Program-made: the position numbers and the translations under genes
Notes under the pieces: model-generated
The model's input: the letters and a program-made list of their open reading frames with translations, nothing else
Databases searched by the model: none
Told to the model about the DNA's origin: nothing
DNA from: Schlesneria paludicola DSM 18645
GTDB taxonomy: Bacteria; Planctomycetota; Planctomycetia; Planctomycetales; Planctomycetaceae
Length of the DNA: 64,000 nucleotides
Direction of reading: 5' to 3'
NCBI GenBank assembly: GCA_945876035.1
Contig: CAMCMU010000006.1
Location: forward strand, 79,437-143,436
Shown: one piece after another, positions 10,059-20,770 of the stretch
How positions within the stretch are numbered: position 1 is the first letter of the stretch
How the letters are laid out: every line of letters starts with the position of its first letter

Positions 10059-11504
10059 ATGAATTCACACGATCTCCGTCGCTTGGACAACTCGCATGTC
10101 TGGCACCCCTTTACTGCGATGTCCGCCTTTCGAGATGAGCAAGCACCGATCATCGTCGAAGCCGAAGGATTCCATCTGATTGATACGGACGGTCGCCGCT
10201 TTATCGATGGGCATTCGTCGCTGTGGTGCAACATTCACGGCCATCGTGTCCCCGCCATTGACGAGGCGATCCAGAAGCAGTTGAACCGAGTGGCTCATTC
10301 AACCCTTTTAGGGCTTTCGAATGAACCGAGCATCGCCTTGGCGACCGAGTTGGTCCAGCAGGCTCCGCTCGGACTCAACAAAGTTTTCTTTTCCGACTGT
10401 GGTGCGGCAGGAGTCGAGGCGGCGTTGAAGATTGCCTACCAGTACCACCGCCAAAAATCCAACCCTTCCGAGAAACGCGATCTCTTTGTCTGTCTGGAAC
10501 AGGCCTATCACGGAGACACGGTCGGAGCGATGAGCCTCGGTGGGATTGACCCCTTCCACAGTCTGTTCGGTTCACTATTATTTCCCGCCAAACGGGTTCC
10601 GACACCCGGAGGATCTCGGCGACAACGTGACCGGAACTCGAATCCTCCGACAGGGTTTGCCTGCCGAACGAACATCTTCGATTCCAGCAGACTTCTTTCA
10701 GAAACTGAGGAACTCGCCGAACTCGAAAGGATGCTTGAAGAGAACGCGCACCGCATCGCAGGCTTCGTGATTGAGCCACTGGTTCAAGCGGCTGCAGGAA
10801 TCCTCGTCCATCCCCATGGCTATTTGAAGAAAGTTCGCGAACTAACTCAACGACACGACATTCTATTGATCGCAGACGAAATCGCCGTCGGTTTCGGCCG
10901 AACCGGGACCTTGTTTGCCTGCGAGCAGGAAAACGTTTCTCCGGACATCCTGATCCTTTCAAAAGGACTGACAGGGGGCTATTTGCCGCTGGCCGCAACG
11001 CTCGTCACCGATGAAATCTACACCGCGTTTTTGGGAGATCCTTGGTTGGGGCGAACGTTTCAACATGGACACACCTACACAGGAAACCCACTTGCCTGTG
11101 CTGCAGCCCTGGCATCACTGCAGCTGATTCACACAAATCAAGTCGTACCCAACGCCCAGCGGATGAGTGAGGTCCTGCGTCGTGAAATGACTTCGCTCAC
11201 ACGATCGGATCCGCCACATCAGCGACAGACATCAACCCATGCTCGCGTTCTCGAGGTTCGTCAGAAGGGAACAATGGTCGGCATAGAACTCGTGCAAGAT
11301 AATGCCGGACTCTCACCATTTCCAGCCGAAAAACGAGTGGGACACCTCGTCACGACAGCCTGTCGTCGTCGAGGAGTCATCCTCCGCAACATCGGCGACG
11401 TCGTTGTTCTTATGCCTGCTCCATCGATGCCCGAACCGCTTGTCGTTGAACTTTGTCGGATCGTCAAAGAGTCTTTGGCAGAGATCTCGACGCTCGTCAT
11501 TTGA
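10059..11504 (+). CDS. bioA: Adenosylmethionine-8-amino-7-oxononanoate aminotransferase
   Basis: LDNSHVWHPFTAMSAF...IDGHSSLWCNIHGHRVPAID...LIADEIAVGFGRTGTLFACEQENVSPDILILSKGLTGGYLPLAATL. Confidence 0.93.
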   Translation: MNSHDLRRLDNSHVWHPFTAMSAFRDEQAPIIVEAEGFHLIDTDGRRFIDGHSSLWCNIHGHRVPAIDEAIQKQLNRVAHSTLLGLSNEPSIALATELVQQAPLGLNKVFFSDCGAAGVEAALKIAYQYHRQKSNPSEKRDLFVCLEQAYHGDTVGAMSLGGIDPFHSLFGSLLFPAKRVPTPGGSRRQRDRNSNPPTGFACRTNIFDSSRLLSETEELAELERMLEENAHRIAGFVIEPLVQAAAGILVHPHGYLKKVRELTQRHDILLIADEIAVGFGRTGTLFACEQENVSPDILILSKGLTGGYLPLAATLVTDEIYTAFLGDPWLGRTFQHGHTYTGNPLACAAALASLQLIHTNQVVPNAQRMSEVLRREMTSLTRSDPPHQRQTSTHARVLEVRQKGTMVGIELVQDNAGLSPFPAEKRVGHLVTTACRRRGVILRNIGDVVVLMPAPSMPEPLVVELCRIVKESLAEISTLVI

Positions 11505-11541
11505 GGAATTCACATTTTCCAGATATCCCCCCCCGCCCCAC

Positions 11542-11561
11542 CACACACACACACACACACA
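11542..11561. repeat. (CA)10 dinucleotide microsatellite preceded by C8-G-C4 tract
   Basis: Read directly: cccccccc g cccc a c (ca)10 ttg; begins 38 nt after the bioA stop. Confidence 0.95.
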
Positions 11562-12607
11562 TTGAAGTCGTCTAATGAACGTCTCCACTGGCTCCCGTAA
11601 TTCATGCGTCTGCCGCTCAAAGTGTCCGATGGATCCCCCAGATTTGTCTCGCAAGTGGCATTTCCGGAGCGATGCGTTTCCAATAAAGACGCTCAACTAT
11701 TCCTAAAAAACATTGATCGGACTCGTCCGGCGGAGAGGCGACCCTTGTGTGTTGATATTGGCATCGCATTCCGAATCCGCTGCGGACCTGACAAAAGACG
11801 TTCGGTTTGAGAAAACTTAAGTTCCATGGGACACATTGGAGGGGGAGCATGTGCAATGACGTTCAGAAGACGTGTACGAAACATGACTGAACATCAAATC
11901 CTCGACTGTCCAGCGGAGAGGACTACACACCTGAACCATGTTCTCACGCTTGCGGAAAATTATCGAACTCACCGAAAAGCCGTCACGATCCCTCGACCGT
12001 TTCAAACGGCGACACCCTTCGTCAAAAGTCCGTCATCCCTGAGGGGCCTCGGAGATGCGGTCGTGATCCCCAACGATGCAACAACGGTTCATCACAACAC
12101 GGAATTTCTCCTTGGCAAGAAGTGCCACAGGGTGTCTTGAGAGGAGGCCCTGCGTTCGGTCTGCGGAGTGACTGCCGAACACGATCTCCGCGAATGCTTC
12201 AAAAAAACGATCCACACGCGCAGGCCATCCGCGGATGGCGAGCCGCGGAAACAGACACATTGGGCCCCGTGATTGCAACAGGAATTGACAATGCCCGCCT
12301 TTTGCTCGGATTCCACCTCAACGGCGAAACCACACAAAAAGAGAGCACGGTGCGTCTGATTGACCGCAGACCGCGATTCGGCAGTTTTATTTGCCAGTAC
12401 ATCACCCTTTATCTTGGCGTTGCAACCATGACCGGCACCACTGACAAGAGTTCAAGGATCGAATCGGGAGATCTCGTAGAGAGGAATTTCGAGGGCGTTA
12501 GCGGCTTTGCGGCACCGGGCGGTTGTGGCAAAGTCCTCGCGTATCACTCGCGAGATCCATCGTGAGTATGGTGACATCGACCGGCGTTTTGCGAAAGGAC
12601 GGCGTGC

Positions 12608-13765
12608 ATGCGTTGGATAGAAATCGGTGCGTGGGGGATCATCGTCCTTTGGGGGCGAGCGTTCTTCCCTGCCTGCTACGGGATCTTGTTTCCTCGATTT
12701 CTAAAAGATGTTCCCCCGATCACGGGAGAGGACCTTCCGACGATATCGATCATCGTTCCCGCGCGCGACGAAGTCTCGGCCATCGAGGAATCGTTGGAAC
12801 ACCTATTGAAGGTTTGCTATCCCCGCCTCGAGGTGATTGCCATTGATGATCGATCGACCGATGAAACCGGCGTAATCATGGATCGCATGGCGGCGTTCCA
12901 TGATTCTCGATTGAAAGTGATCCACGTGACCGAACTCCCGGCGGGATGGTTAGGAAAAAACCATGCACTCGCCTTGGGGGCGGCCGAATCCAACGCAGAC
13001 TTTCTTTTGCTGACGGACGGCGACGTGATGATCGATCCGCTGACTCTTCGTCGAGCGATGTCCGTTGTTCATGACCGCAAACTCGATCACTTGGTCTTGC
13101 TGCCGGAGATCGTGACCTCGACGTTTCTTGAAATCGCACTGATCAACTTTTTTTGTTTGTTGTTGATGACAACGACTCAATTTCCGCTTGTCCGCTGGAG
13201 CTGGTTTAAAAATGCCTATCTGGGAGTCGGTGCTTTCAATCTGGTACGCCGAACGGCCTATGATGCCATTGGCGGATTCTCGAAACTGCAATTGGAAGTG
13301 GCGGACGATTTAATGCTGGGGAGATCCATTAAGCGCGCAGGACTCCTTCAAGATGTTTATGGGGGGCAGAAAAACGTCTGGGTCAAATGGCAACAGGGGG
13401 GTGTTTGGTCCATCGTGAAGGGACTCGAAAAAAATGCGTTTGCCGCGTCGAGGTATTCGATGTTCAGAACACTCTTGGCCTGCATCACGATTCTGGGAAT
13501 TTCGGTTGTCCCGATCGGGGCTCTGGCTTGCGGAGTCGCCGTTTGGCAATCATCGATTCTGATTGTTGGGACGGTTCTACTTTCTTTGGGAACGGCACGA
13601 ACAGTAGGCTTTCCGCTGGCCGTTGGTTTTTTGTACCCGTGGGCTGCCGTCGTTTTCTGTTACATCATGACTCGTTCGATGGTCCTAACCATACGTCAAG
13701 GAGGTGTCCGTTGGCGCGACACCTTTTATTCACTCAACGATCTGCGAAACGGTTGTGAGAAATAG
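12608..13765 (+). CDS. Membrane glycosyltransferase family 2 (HpnB/CrtQ-like)
   Basis: PTISIIVPARDEVSAIEESLEHLLKVCYPRLEVIAIDDRSTDETG...LLLTDGDVMIDP; C-terminal TM segments. Confidence 0.85.
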   Translation: MRWIEIGAWGIIVLWGRAFFPACYGILFPRFLKDVPPITGEDLPTISIIVPARDEVSAIEESLEHLLKVCYPRLEVIAIDDRSTDETGVIMDRMAAFHDSRLKVIHVTELPAGWLGKNHALALGAAESNADFLLLTDGDVMIDPLTLRRAMSVVHDRKLDHLVLLPEIVTSTFLEIALINFFCLLLMTTTQFPLVRWSWFKNAYLGVGAFNLVRRTAYDAIGGFSKLQLEVADDLMLGRSIKRAGLLQDVYGGQKNVWVKWQQGGVWSIVKGLEKNAFAASRYSMFRTLLACITILGISVVPIGALACGVAVWQSSILIVGTVLLSLGTARTVGFPLAVGFLYPWAAVVFCYIMTRSMVLTIRQGGVRWRDTFYSLNDLRNGCEK

Positions 13766-13917
13766 GGACCACGAGCATCGCCAATGCTGCTTCCGTGATG
13801 CGGGAGGATCACGAGTCCCCTGATGCTCCGGAATGCGATTTTCCGTTTAGGGCGTTTGGTGTGAAACAGACGTGGCCGTCCTTTTTCCTTTGTGTTGAAT
13901 TCCCTCTGACGGTGTTT

Positions 13918-14508
13918 TCAATTTGCCGACGTCGCCGATTCGGCAAATTGAAGGAATGCGTCTTTTTGATCAATGACTGTCGCTAGTGGCCCCGTGAGCT
14001 TGATAAAGAAATTTGTGGGTCCGAGGGGAGCGGCGAGCCCCAGCATTCTCCATTGGGGACTGGGTTGCCCCCCGTTGAACATATCCGAGTACGTGCCAGA
14101 AATTTCGACCAGCGAACTGCGGCGGCCATCGAATGTGATTGTGGACTCGCGAGACTCGGCATCGTTTGGACCTCGTCGAAACTGGCCTCGCCAGCGTTCT
14201 ATGTTCGCCTCAATGCCACCACCAGCCGAAGAGAGCGTCAGTCGCGCCGAGCCTCCAACCCCGGGGAGAGTGAATTCCCCGAGAACGAATTCACTCTTCG
14301 GAGGCTGCTGCTGCCAGCCTGCGGGGACCATGAATTGAAACCCCCCAACGGAAACGCGATGGGGCTCTGTCTCGGATGTTGATGAATGGATATCCAACGC
14401 AACCGCCTTAGCCATGGGGATGGGAACATCCGCCTCCGGTTTCGGCTGTTCCATGCATCCCAAAGGGACGAAAATCGCCCAGAAAAAAAACGTATTCGTC
14501 CAGTGCAT
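13918..14508 (-). CDS. Hypothetical lipoprotein
   Basis: MHWTNTFFFWAIFVPLGCMEQPKPEADVP: N-terminal hydrophobic segment then Cys (lipobox-like). Confidence 0.65.
   Translation of the reverse strand: MHWTNTFFFWAIFVPLGCMEQPKPEADVPIPMAKAVALDIHSSTSETEPHRVSVGGFQFMVPAGWQQQPPKSEFVLGEFTLPGVGGSARLTLSSAGGGIEANIERWRGQFRRGPNDAESRESTITFDGRRSSLVEISGTYSDMFNGGQPSPQWRMLGLAAPLGPTNFFIKLTGPLATVIDQKDAFLQFAESATSAN
13919..13950. terminator. Candidate bidirectional terminator hairpin between convergent genes (11-bp perfect stem, 10-nt loop)
   Basis: CAATTTGCCGA-cgtcgccgat-TCGGCAAATTG, overlapping the stop of the minus-strand gene. Confidence 0.45.
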
Positions 14509-14562
14509 TGTCAAAGTCCCTGCCCTTAAGAAATGACCAAGTTTTGTTATCGTTTCGAAGAC

Positions 14563-16401
14563 TCAAAGAGCTTTCGACTTTCCTAAAATGTGATCGGCCA
14601 AATCCACATATTGACGAACTCGGCTGGCAACAATTTGGAGGCTTTTGACCCAGAACTCTGGCTTCTGCAAATCAAAACCGAGCGTCGATCGCACGGCCGC
14701 TTCTGCATCCTGGCAGCCAGTCGCGATCAACAGTCGACGATAGGTCTCGGCAAATTCACCGCCCGCTTCCCGAGCGACGGCATAGAGACCCATCGAAAGA
14801 AGGTAGCCGAAGGTGTAGGGAAAATTGTAAAAGGGAAGCCCACTGATGTAGAAGTGAAGTTTAGAGGACCAGAATCTCGGATTCCAGCCGTCGTCGGCCA
14901 ACACATCAAGATAGGCCGTCTTCTGAGCCGCTTCCATCAGCGCGTTCAATTGATCCACCGTCAATTCCCCGCGGCTTCGTTCTCGGTAAAACTCGTCTTC
15001 GAAAAGGAATCTCGCATGGATGTTCATCAGAAATGCCACAGAGTCGCCTAACAGATCATCCAGGATTTTCAAACGATCGTAGTCCGAACGTGCCTGCTGC
15101 AGACGTCTTTCACTCAACACCGCCTCTGCGAATGTCGAAGCGGTCTCGGCAAGGTTCATCGGGTAGTCCTGCAGGAACACTGGTTGATCCCGCAGGACCC
15201 ACGAATGATAGGCGTGTCCGAGTTCATGCGCCAGTGTGCTCATGCTGTCAGCACTGTTCGTATAGGTCATGAAGATCCGAGACTGCTTCAAAGTCGGAAA
15301 GCTTGTGCAAAACCCGCCCTGATGCTTGCCGGTACGGTTCTCGGCTTCCACCCAACACCCCGAAAACGCCATTTTGGCGAAGTCGCCGAAGTCGGGGCTA
15401 AAGGCATGAAAGGCATCAATAATTTGTGAACCTGCGTTGTCATAGCCGATGTCGTCAGCCGCGGTGGCACCCGGCAATTGCGGCAGAGGTGCGGTTATGT
15501 CGTACCAGGCCAATCGATCGATTCCGAGGAGTCGCGATTTAGCTCTAAAATAGTCTTTCAGAACCCCCTTTTCCGCGTTGATCGTTGACCACATCGCATC
15601 CAAAGTCTCCCGTGTCATTCGATTGAACCGCAAAGGCGCCTCGAGGTGATCGCACAACCCGAGATGCCGATACGTTGTCAATCGGGTACCGGCGATGTGG
15701 TTCAGCGTATCCGCGCACGTTTCCGCAATCGTTGCCCACGCTCCATCGACTGCAAAGAAATTATTTTGGCGGATCGAGCGTTGCGGAGAATCAAAAGGCA
15801 CCTGACCCGGTGATCGCAAAACGAGCTTTCCCTTCTCCTGAATCGACACTTTCAACGAACCCGAAAGCCGGTCAAATAGGCGACTCCAAGCGTGAATTCC
15901 ATCGACGGCCAAATCGGCGGCAAGCAGTTCCTGCGACTTTGGCAATCGCAATGCTGCGTTGCGTCGTCGTGTGGTCAGAAAGTATTCGTTACGTTTGAGT
16001 TCCGCCGCGGATTCGATCAACGCGAGAAACTCTGCATCCGTTGCCTCTTTGAATGCAAATTCTATATGGGTGGCGATTTGTTCACGATGCGGCGTCAGTG
16101 TTGCGAGTTCCGCCTGCAACTGCTGATAAAGCTTGCACTCCGCATCGGCCGCCATGTAACACTCGACAAGGGCCTTGAAGTCGGACGCCTCGGCATCGAG
16201 CAACTCGTACTCGGAAATCAACGCGATCCAACTCGAAGAACTCTCACTTCGACCGTTGACCGGCGGTAGAGAATTCGTCGAGGCCGCGAAGTTCGCGAGT
16301 TTGGTTTTCAGGAGATCCAGCTGCAGCCGAAACTCCATCGATGCCGGTTCGTCAGCCAAGGAAGCCAAATCCCAAGTCAGAGGAATTTTTTTTAAGGTCA
16401 T
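14563..16401 (-). CDS. pepF: Oligoendopeptidase F-type M3 metallopeptidase
   Basis: STLAHELGHAYHSWVLRDQP (HExxH) and M3 family architecture, 612 aa. Confidence 0.9.
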   Translation of the reverse strand: MTLKKIPLTWDLASLADEPASMEFRLQLDLLKTKLANFAASTNSLPPVNGRSESSSSWIALISEYELLDAEASDFKALVECYMAADAECKLYQQLQAELATLTPHREQIATHIEFAFKEATDAEFLALIESAAELKRNEYFLTTRRRNAALRLPKSQELLAADLAVDGIHAWSRLFDRLSGSLKVSIQEKGKLVLRSPGQVPFDSPQRSIRQNNFFAVDGAWATIAETCADTLNHIAGTRLTTYRHLGLCDHLEAPLRFNRMTRETLDAMWSTINAEKGVLKDYFRAKSRLLGIDRLAWYDITAPLPQLPGATAADDIGYDNAGSQIIDAFHAFSPDFGDFAKMAFSGCWVEAENRTGKHQGGFCTSFPTLKQSRIFMTYTNSADSMSTLAHELGHAYHSWVLRDQPVFLQDYPMNLAETASTFAEAVLSERRLQQARSDYDRLKILDDLLGDSVAFLMNIHARFLFEDEFYRERSRGELTVDQLNALMEAAQKTAYLDVLADDGWNPRFWSSKLHFYISGLPFYNFPYTFGYLLSMGLYAVAREAGGEFAETYRRLLIATGCQDAEAAVRSTLGFDLQKPEFWVKSLQIVASRVRQYVDLADHILGKSKAL

Positions 16402-16469
16402 GAAACCAGTCGCTTCCTTTGGAGAACAGATGTTGCTTGAGGAGTCCTAGAAATGTCCCGTGATGCCCG

Positions 16470-16667
16470 TCAATCATCCGGGTCGAGGTGTTCATCATCG
16501 GACAGCATTTTACCGACGGACGGGCCGAAATCGAGATCGAGCCGTTCCGAAATCTTCTGCAGTAGCACGGGTAACGCGTGAGCCAAGATTTTCGGGCGGA
16601 TTCTTGGAGACAAACGTGATGGGCTCCAACCGTGTTGAGATGCCGGATGTTTTTGATGAGCAGCCAT
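16470..16667 (-). CDS. Small hypothetical protein (65 aa)
   Basis: Gap-free placement between yjbQ and pepF on the same strand: MAAHQKHPASQHGWSPSRLSPRIRPKILAHALPVLLQKISERLDLDFGPSVGKMLSDDEHLDPDD. Confidence 0.5.
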   Translation of the reverse strand: MAAHQKHPASQHGWSPSRLSPRIRPKILAHALPVLLQKISERLDLDFGPSVGKMLSDDEHLDPDD

Positions 16668-16676
16668 GTGACGAAA

Positions 16677-17099
16677 TCAGACCTCACCATGCAGGGTCAG
16701 CATCAGCGAGCGTGGACCGCCGTGGTTACGGTGTTCGCAGAGGTAGATCCCCTGCCATGTGCCAATGGACAGACCGCCGTTCGCAATGGGAATCGTAATC
16801 GAACTGCCCAGCAACGCAGACTTCACGTGGGCAGGCATATCGTCCGGCCCCTCGCACGTGTGGAGATGAGGGAATCCTTCGGGAGCGATGGCATTGAAGG
16901 ACGACTCCAAGTCGTGAGGCACATCGGGATCGGCGTTCTCATTGATGGAGATCGATGCCGAGGTATGTTGAATGAACACATGCAGCAGGCCAACGCGGCA
17001 GCAGGTCAACGCAGGTATGGCGTCGATCACCTCCCGCGTGATGAGATGAAATCCGCGGGGCATTGCCGGCAATATCAAAATGTGTTGATGCCACGCCAT
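16677..17099 (-). CDS. yjbQ: YjbQ/UPF0047 family protein (secondary thiamine-phosphate synthase-like)
   Basis: LLHVFIQHTSASISINENADPDVPHDLE...IANGGLSIGTWQGIYLCEHRNHGGPRSLMLTL. Confidence 0.9.
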   Translation of the reverse strand: MAWHQHILILPAMPRGFHLITREVIDAIPALTCCRVGLLHVFIQHTSASISINENADPDVPHDLESSFNAIAPEGFPHLHTCEGPDDMPAHVKSALLGSSITIPIANGGLSIGTWQGIYLCEHRNHGGPRSLMLTLHGEV

Positions 17100-17146
17100 G
17101 ATGTCTCCTGGAGGTTTCTTGGAGTCTTCGCCGTTTCGGGTTTTGA

Positions 17147-18274
17147 TCACCGTCCACGTTGCCCCAACCATCTCAACCAATGATCGGCTAAAACGATGGC
17201 GACCATCGCTTCGGCCATCGGAATAAACCGTGGCAACAAACAGGGATCGTGACGGCCCTTGGTCTTGATTGTGGAGGGCTCTCCCCTGCTCGTGACCGTT
17301 GGTTGTTCGATGGGGAGACTGCTCGTCGGCTTCACCGCAGCGCGCAGGATGATCGGCAAACCAGTCGTGATTCCTCCCAACATGCCGCCGTGGCGATTGG
17401 AATCCGTCGTGATTCCGGCGTGGCCGTCATACGGGTGGTCTGCATCCGAAACAAAGTGATCGTTATGTTGGCTTCCGCACATCGTAACGCATCTGAAACC
17501 GATGCCGTACTCGACACCGAGTACGGCTGGAAGCGAGAATAGCGCCTTGGCGAGGTCGGCCTTGATCTTGTCGAAGACCGGTTCGCCGAGCCCTGCGGGA
17601 ATGTTCGTGGCCACAATTTCCGCCGCACCACCGATTGAATCCCCCACTTTACGAATTTGCTCGATGAGTTCAATCATCTTCGCCGCAGCGGCGACATCGG
17701 GGCAGCGAACGATGTTCGGTTCTCCGTTCGGCAGGGATTCGACCTGCTCTAGTGTCACCTTCGCAGGATCGGCAATCACGGCTTTAACCTCGCCGACCTG
17801 TGTCACGTATCCGACGACTCGCCCCCCAAAACCATGATCAAGAATTTTTTTTGCGACCACCCCTGCCGCAACTCGAACCGTCGTCTCCCGCGCACTCGAC
17901 CGGCCACCACCGCGATAGTCGCGGAAGCCGTACTTGGCATCAAAGGAAAAATCGGCGTGACCCGGCCGGTAAAGGTCCTTGATGTCCCCGTAGTCTTTGC
18001 TGCGTTGGTCCTGATTGCGAATCAAAATCGCAAGACTGGTCCCCGTCGTTCTTCCCTCAAACACACCTGATAAAATCTCGGGCGTATCGGATTCGTCGCG
18101 TTGAGTCACAATGTGGCTCTGACCCGGTCTGCGTCGGGACAGGTCGATCATCAAATCCTCAATCGACAATGGAATCCCCGGGGGAGCACCATCAATAATG
18201 ACAACGTTCGCCGGTCCGTGGCTTTCGCCAGCCGTCGTTACCCGAAATGCTTGTCCGAATGAGTTTCCTGCCAT
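17147..18274 (-). CDS. aroC: Chorismate synthase
   Basis: MAGNSFGQAFRVTTAGESHGPANVVIIDGAPPGIPLSIEDLMIDLSRRRPGQSHIVTQRDESD. Confidence 0.96.
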   Translation of the reverse strand: MAGNSFGQAFRVTTAGESHGPANVVIIDGAPPGIPLSIEDLMIDLSRRRPGQSHIVTQRDESDTPEILSGVFEGRTTGTSLAILIRNQDQRSKDYGDIKDLYRPGHADFSFDAKYGFRDYRGGGRSSARETTVRVAAGVVAKKILDHGFGGRVVGYVTQVGEVKAVIADPAKVTLEQVESLPNGEPNIVRCPDVAAAAKMIELIEQIRKVGDSIGGAAEIVATNIPAGLGEPVFDKIKADLAKALFSLPAVLGVEYGIGFRCVTMCGSQHNDHFVSDADHPYDGHAGITTDSNRHGGMLGGITTGLPIILRAAVKPTSSLPIEQPTVTSRGEPSTIKTKGRHDPCLLPRFIPMAEAMVAIVLADHWLRWLGQRGR

Positions 18275-18676
18275 GGTGCCCCCGATTGTATTGACCGCCA
18301 ACGGAAACCGAAACCGGAAGCCGGGCGCGGATACCCATAAACTGCGGAGAATCCTTGAATAACCCTGCCAGACTCAACTTTTGGACCCGCAAACGCGTGA
18401 CAGGAGATGCTTGATCCTTGACTTCTGCTACAGGCCCGCTTCTCACGAAAGAGAATTGCCCTCAGGACGGCTCGCCAGCACGCGAACGTTGGGCTAGTAT
18501 TCATGCTGCGAGTGCAAATTCCGCCGGCGAGTGGGATCGCTCGCAAGTCAAGAACCCGATGTGGTCGATGACGGAGAGCATTCAGACAACTCCTGAAATT
18601 GGTCTGAATCACTGTGGCTTCGTGTACAAGAGCAACATCATCCCGCGGCGACGATCAGTCGAGAGGTGACCAGATT

Positions 18677-19078
18677 ATGGCAAAAGCAGGCGGACGGAAA
18701 AAACTTCCCAAGGAAATTGCGGTCATCAATGCCGACAACTGCACGGGCTGTGAAGCCTGTCTAGAAGTCTGCCCCGTGGACTGTATTGCTAAAGTCCCTG
18801 GCGATTCGATTTCGGTGCTGCAGTCGTGGTGCGAGATCGACGTTGAACGCTGCGTCGGTTGCGAAGTTTGCGTTGCGATCCCGACGAAAAAAACAGACCC
18901 CTACGAATTAACCGTTTGCCCGTGGGATGCCATTGAGATGATCCCCACGGTTCAAGCGGCCCAAATCGTCGCAAAAAAAGGGGGCCCGCCCGGTTATATG
19001 ATCGCCAACTGGGATCGCCTCGTGATCCCCGCTCAACGCATGGCGGAGCTGGCTGCAGATCAACAAAGCGCCAAATAA
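18677..19078 (+). CDS. 4Fe-4S dicluster ferredoxin, second cluster with atypical Cys spacing
   Basis: MAKAGGRKKLPKEIAVINADNCTGCEACLEVCPVDCIAK...CVGCEVCVAIPTKKTDPYELTVCPWDAI. Confidence 0.85.
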   Translation: MAKAGGRKKLPKEIAVINADNCTGCEACLEVCPVDCIAKVPGDSISVLQSWCEIDVERCVGCEVCVAIPTKKTDPYELTVCPWDAIEMIPTVQAAQIVAKKGGPPGYMIANWDRLVIPAQRMAELAADQQSAK

Positions 19079-19363
19079 TTCTCGGCCAACGTCTCGACCG
19101 AATCCAACATGACAACACATGGTAACGGCGGAGTGCTCGGGAGGGGCCTGATTGTGAAGAGCGTGTTTTGCCCAGCCTGGATGCCGCATCATTTTTCTTA
19201 AACAGAAACTCGTCTTTAATGACCTCGCGGCCGCCCCCTCTTGACCCTTCGAACACGTGATTTCAAGATCGGTGGGCCATCTCTAGGCGAATACCGATCA
19301 CCTTCCATTCCGCTATTTCCTCAGCCGAGCAGTCGGAAAAACAGCTTCATCCGAAGAGATTTT

Positions 19364-19879
19364 CTATGAGGCATGTAACCTTGCCAGCACTCGGTGTGAA
19401 CCGAGCATCTCGCCTTCGCAGAGCAACTCGAGGACATAGACGCCTTCGTGAGGAGTCGGCAACGGGGGCAACCCCACGGTGATTTGAATCGTTTCTAACG
19501 GGTTGCGGCATGACACTTCAAATGCGGTCGAGAATAAAATATTGTTCTGTTGCAAATCGACATAACGCATTTCGAACTTTCGAGATCCCTGCAACTCTGT
19601 CAGGCTCACGAAGGCGAACGGTGAACCGACTCTGGCCAGCGGAGGGATTGAAACCGGAGTGGACAGCGGTTCTTCAATCCTCGAATTGTCCGACGAGGCC
19701 GTACGACCGGTCGGTCTATGACTCGTCCCAGCCGGCACCGGCCGTTCGGGTTCGGGAGTAGAGCATTTCGGCACGAAAGTGATCGCACTGAAAATGCCGC
19801 AAATCACATACTTGCCTGTCGCCCGATCCTGATAAATCTGGTCTGCTAACAACATCGCTTGTAACACGGGAACGGCCAT
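19364..19879 (-). CDS. Hypothetical protein (DUF6941-like)
   Basis: MAVPVLQAMLLADQIYQDRATGKYVICGIFSAITF...; coherent 171-aa ORF. Confidence 0.65.
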   Translation of the reverse strand: MAVPVLQAMLLADQIYQDRATGKYVICGIFSAITFVPKCSTPEPERPVPAGTSHRPTGRTASSDNSRIEEPLSTPVSIPPLARVGSPFAFVSLTELQGSRKFEMRYVDLQQNNILFSTAFEVSCRNPLETIQITVGLPPLPTPHEGVYVLELLCEGEMLGSHRVLARLHAS

Positions 19880-20770
19880 GATGCTTCCTTACTGGATTAC
19901 TTTTTTTGAGTCGGCGATGAGCGATTGTTTGCCTTTATCCAAAAAAAGAAATTCGATTCTGTCAACCAAGGCATGACCTCGCCAGCAGCGTCAATAGTCC
20001 GGAGGGGAACCATGCGCGTCGAATGCACGGAAAGAGGACCCCGTAGCAAACACCGGCACGGCCGAGGAGTTCCATCGTGGCAGGGATTCCATGAGTCCGC
20101 AACTGTCTGCCCGTTTGATCGCTGCCGGACTTTCAGCCCCTCGGAATCTTTTCCAGAAAACTCGCCCGACAGGATTCCTAGCGCGTTTTTCTCAACGATG
20201 TTGATGACCCTCAAGCGATCTTGCCAAATGGCGACCGACGCACGGCAATCCGTGTTCGATTTCAGGGGAGCGGATTCGATCAACCGACAGCAGATGCTCC
20301 ACACTCACCTGATCGACAGAGTCTCCAAGGTGACGTCCAACATCACGTGACCACAAAACAGGGTCGCTCCACATCGGAAAAGAGGTAGCCCAAGAACCTC
20401 CATCGGGAGACACTCCATACGCGAGACCCCCAAGTTTAGAATGATGGCTAGGAAGACTTGCAAACCTTCTGTCTCGACACGCCACTGAGCACATTTTCAT
20501 ACGGGGCTCGGGAACACAGATCAAAACAAGCAGCGCGCTCAACAGCGACCTGAATCACGTTCGCTGCGACGAGCTTCAGCAGTCCACTGCTTTTCCGTAG
20601 ACTGATACGGTGTAGAGTCGGTGAGATTCCACGAAAGTCCGTGTCCTCGACGTGGTTCTCGAGCGTCTGAAGGCCGAGGCATGCCAGTGCAAAAAGTGAA
20701 TGGAACGCTACCCACCGAGTCGTCGCGAGGCGGAGGGGAGTGTGCCATCAAAAACACTTGACCGCAGGTC

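Noticed and set aside
10375-10998. 207-aa minus-strand ORF antisense to bioA
   Set aside because: Arg/Ser-rich low-complexity translation, overlapped by well-supported BioA.
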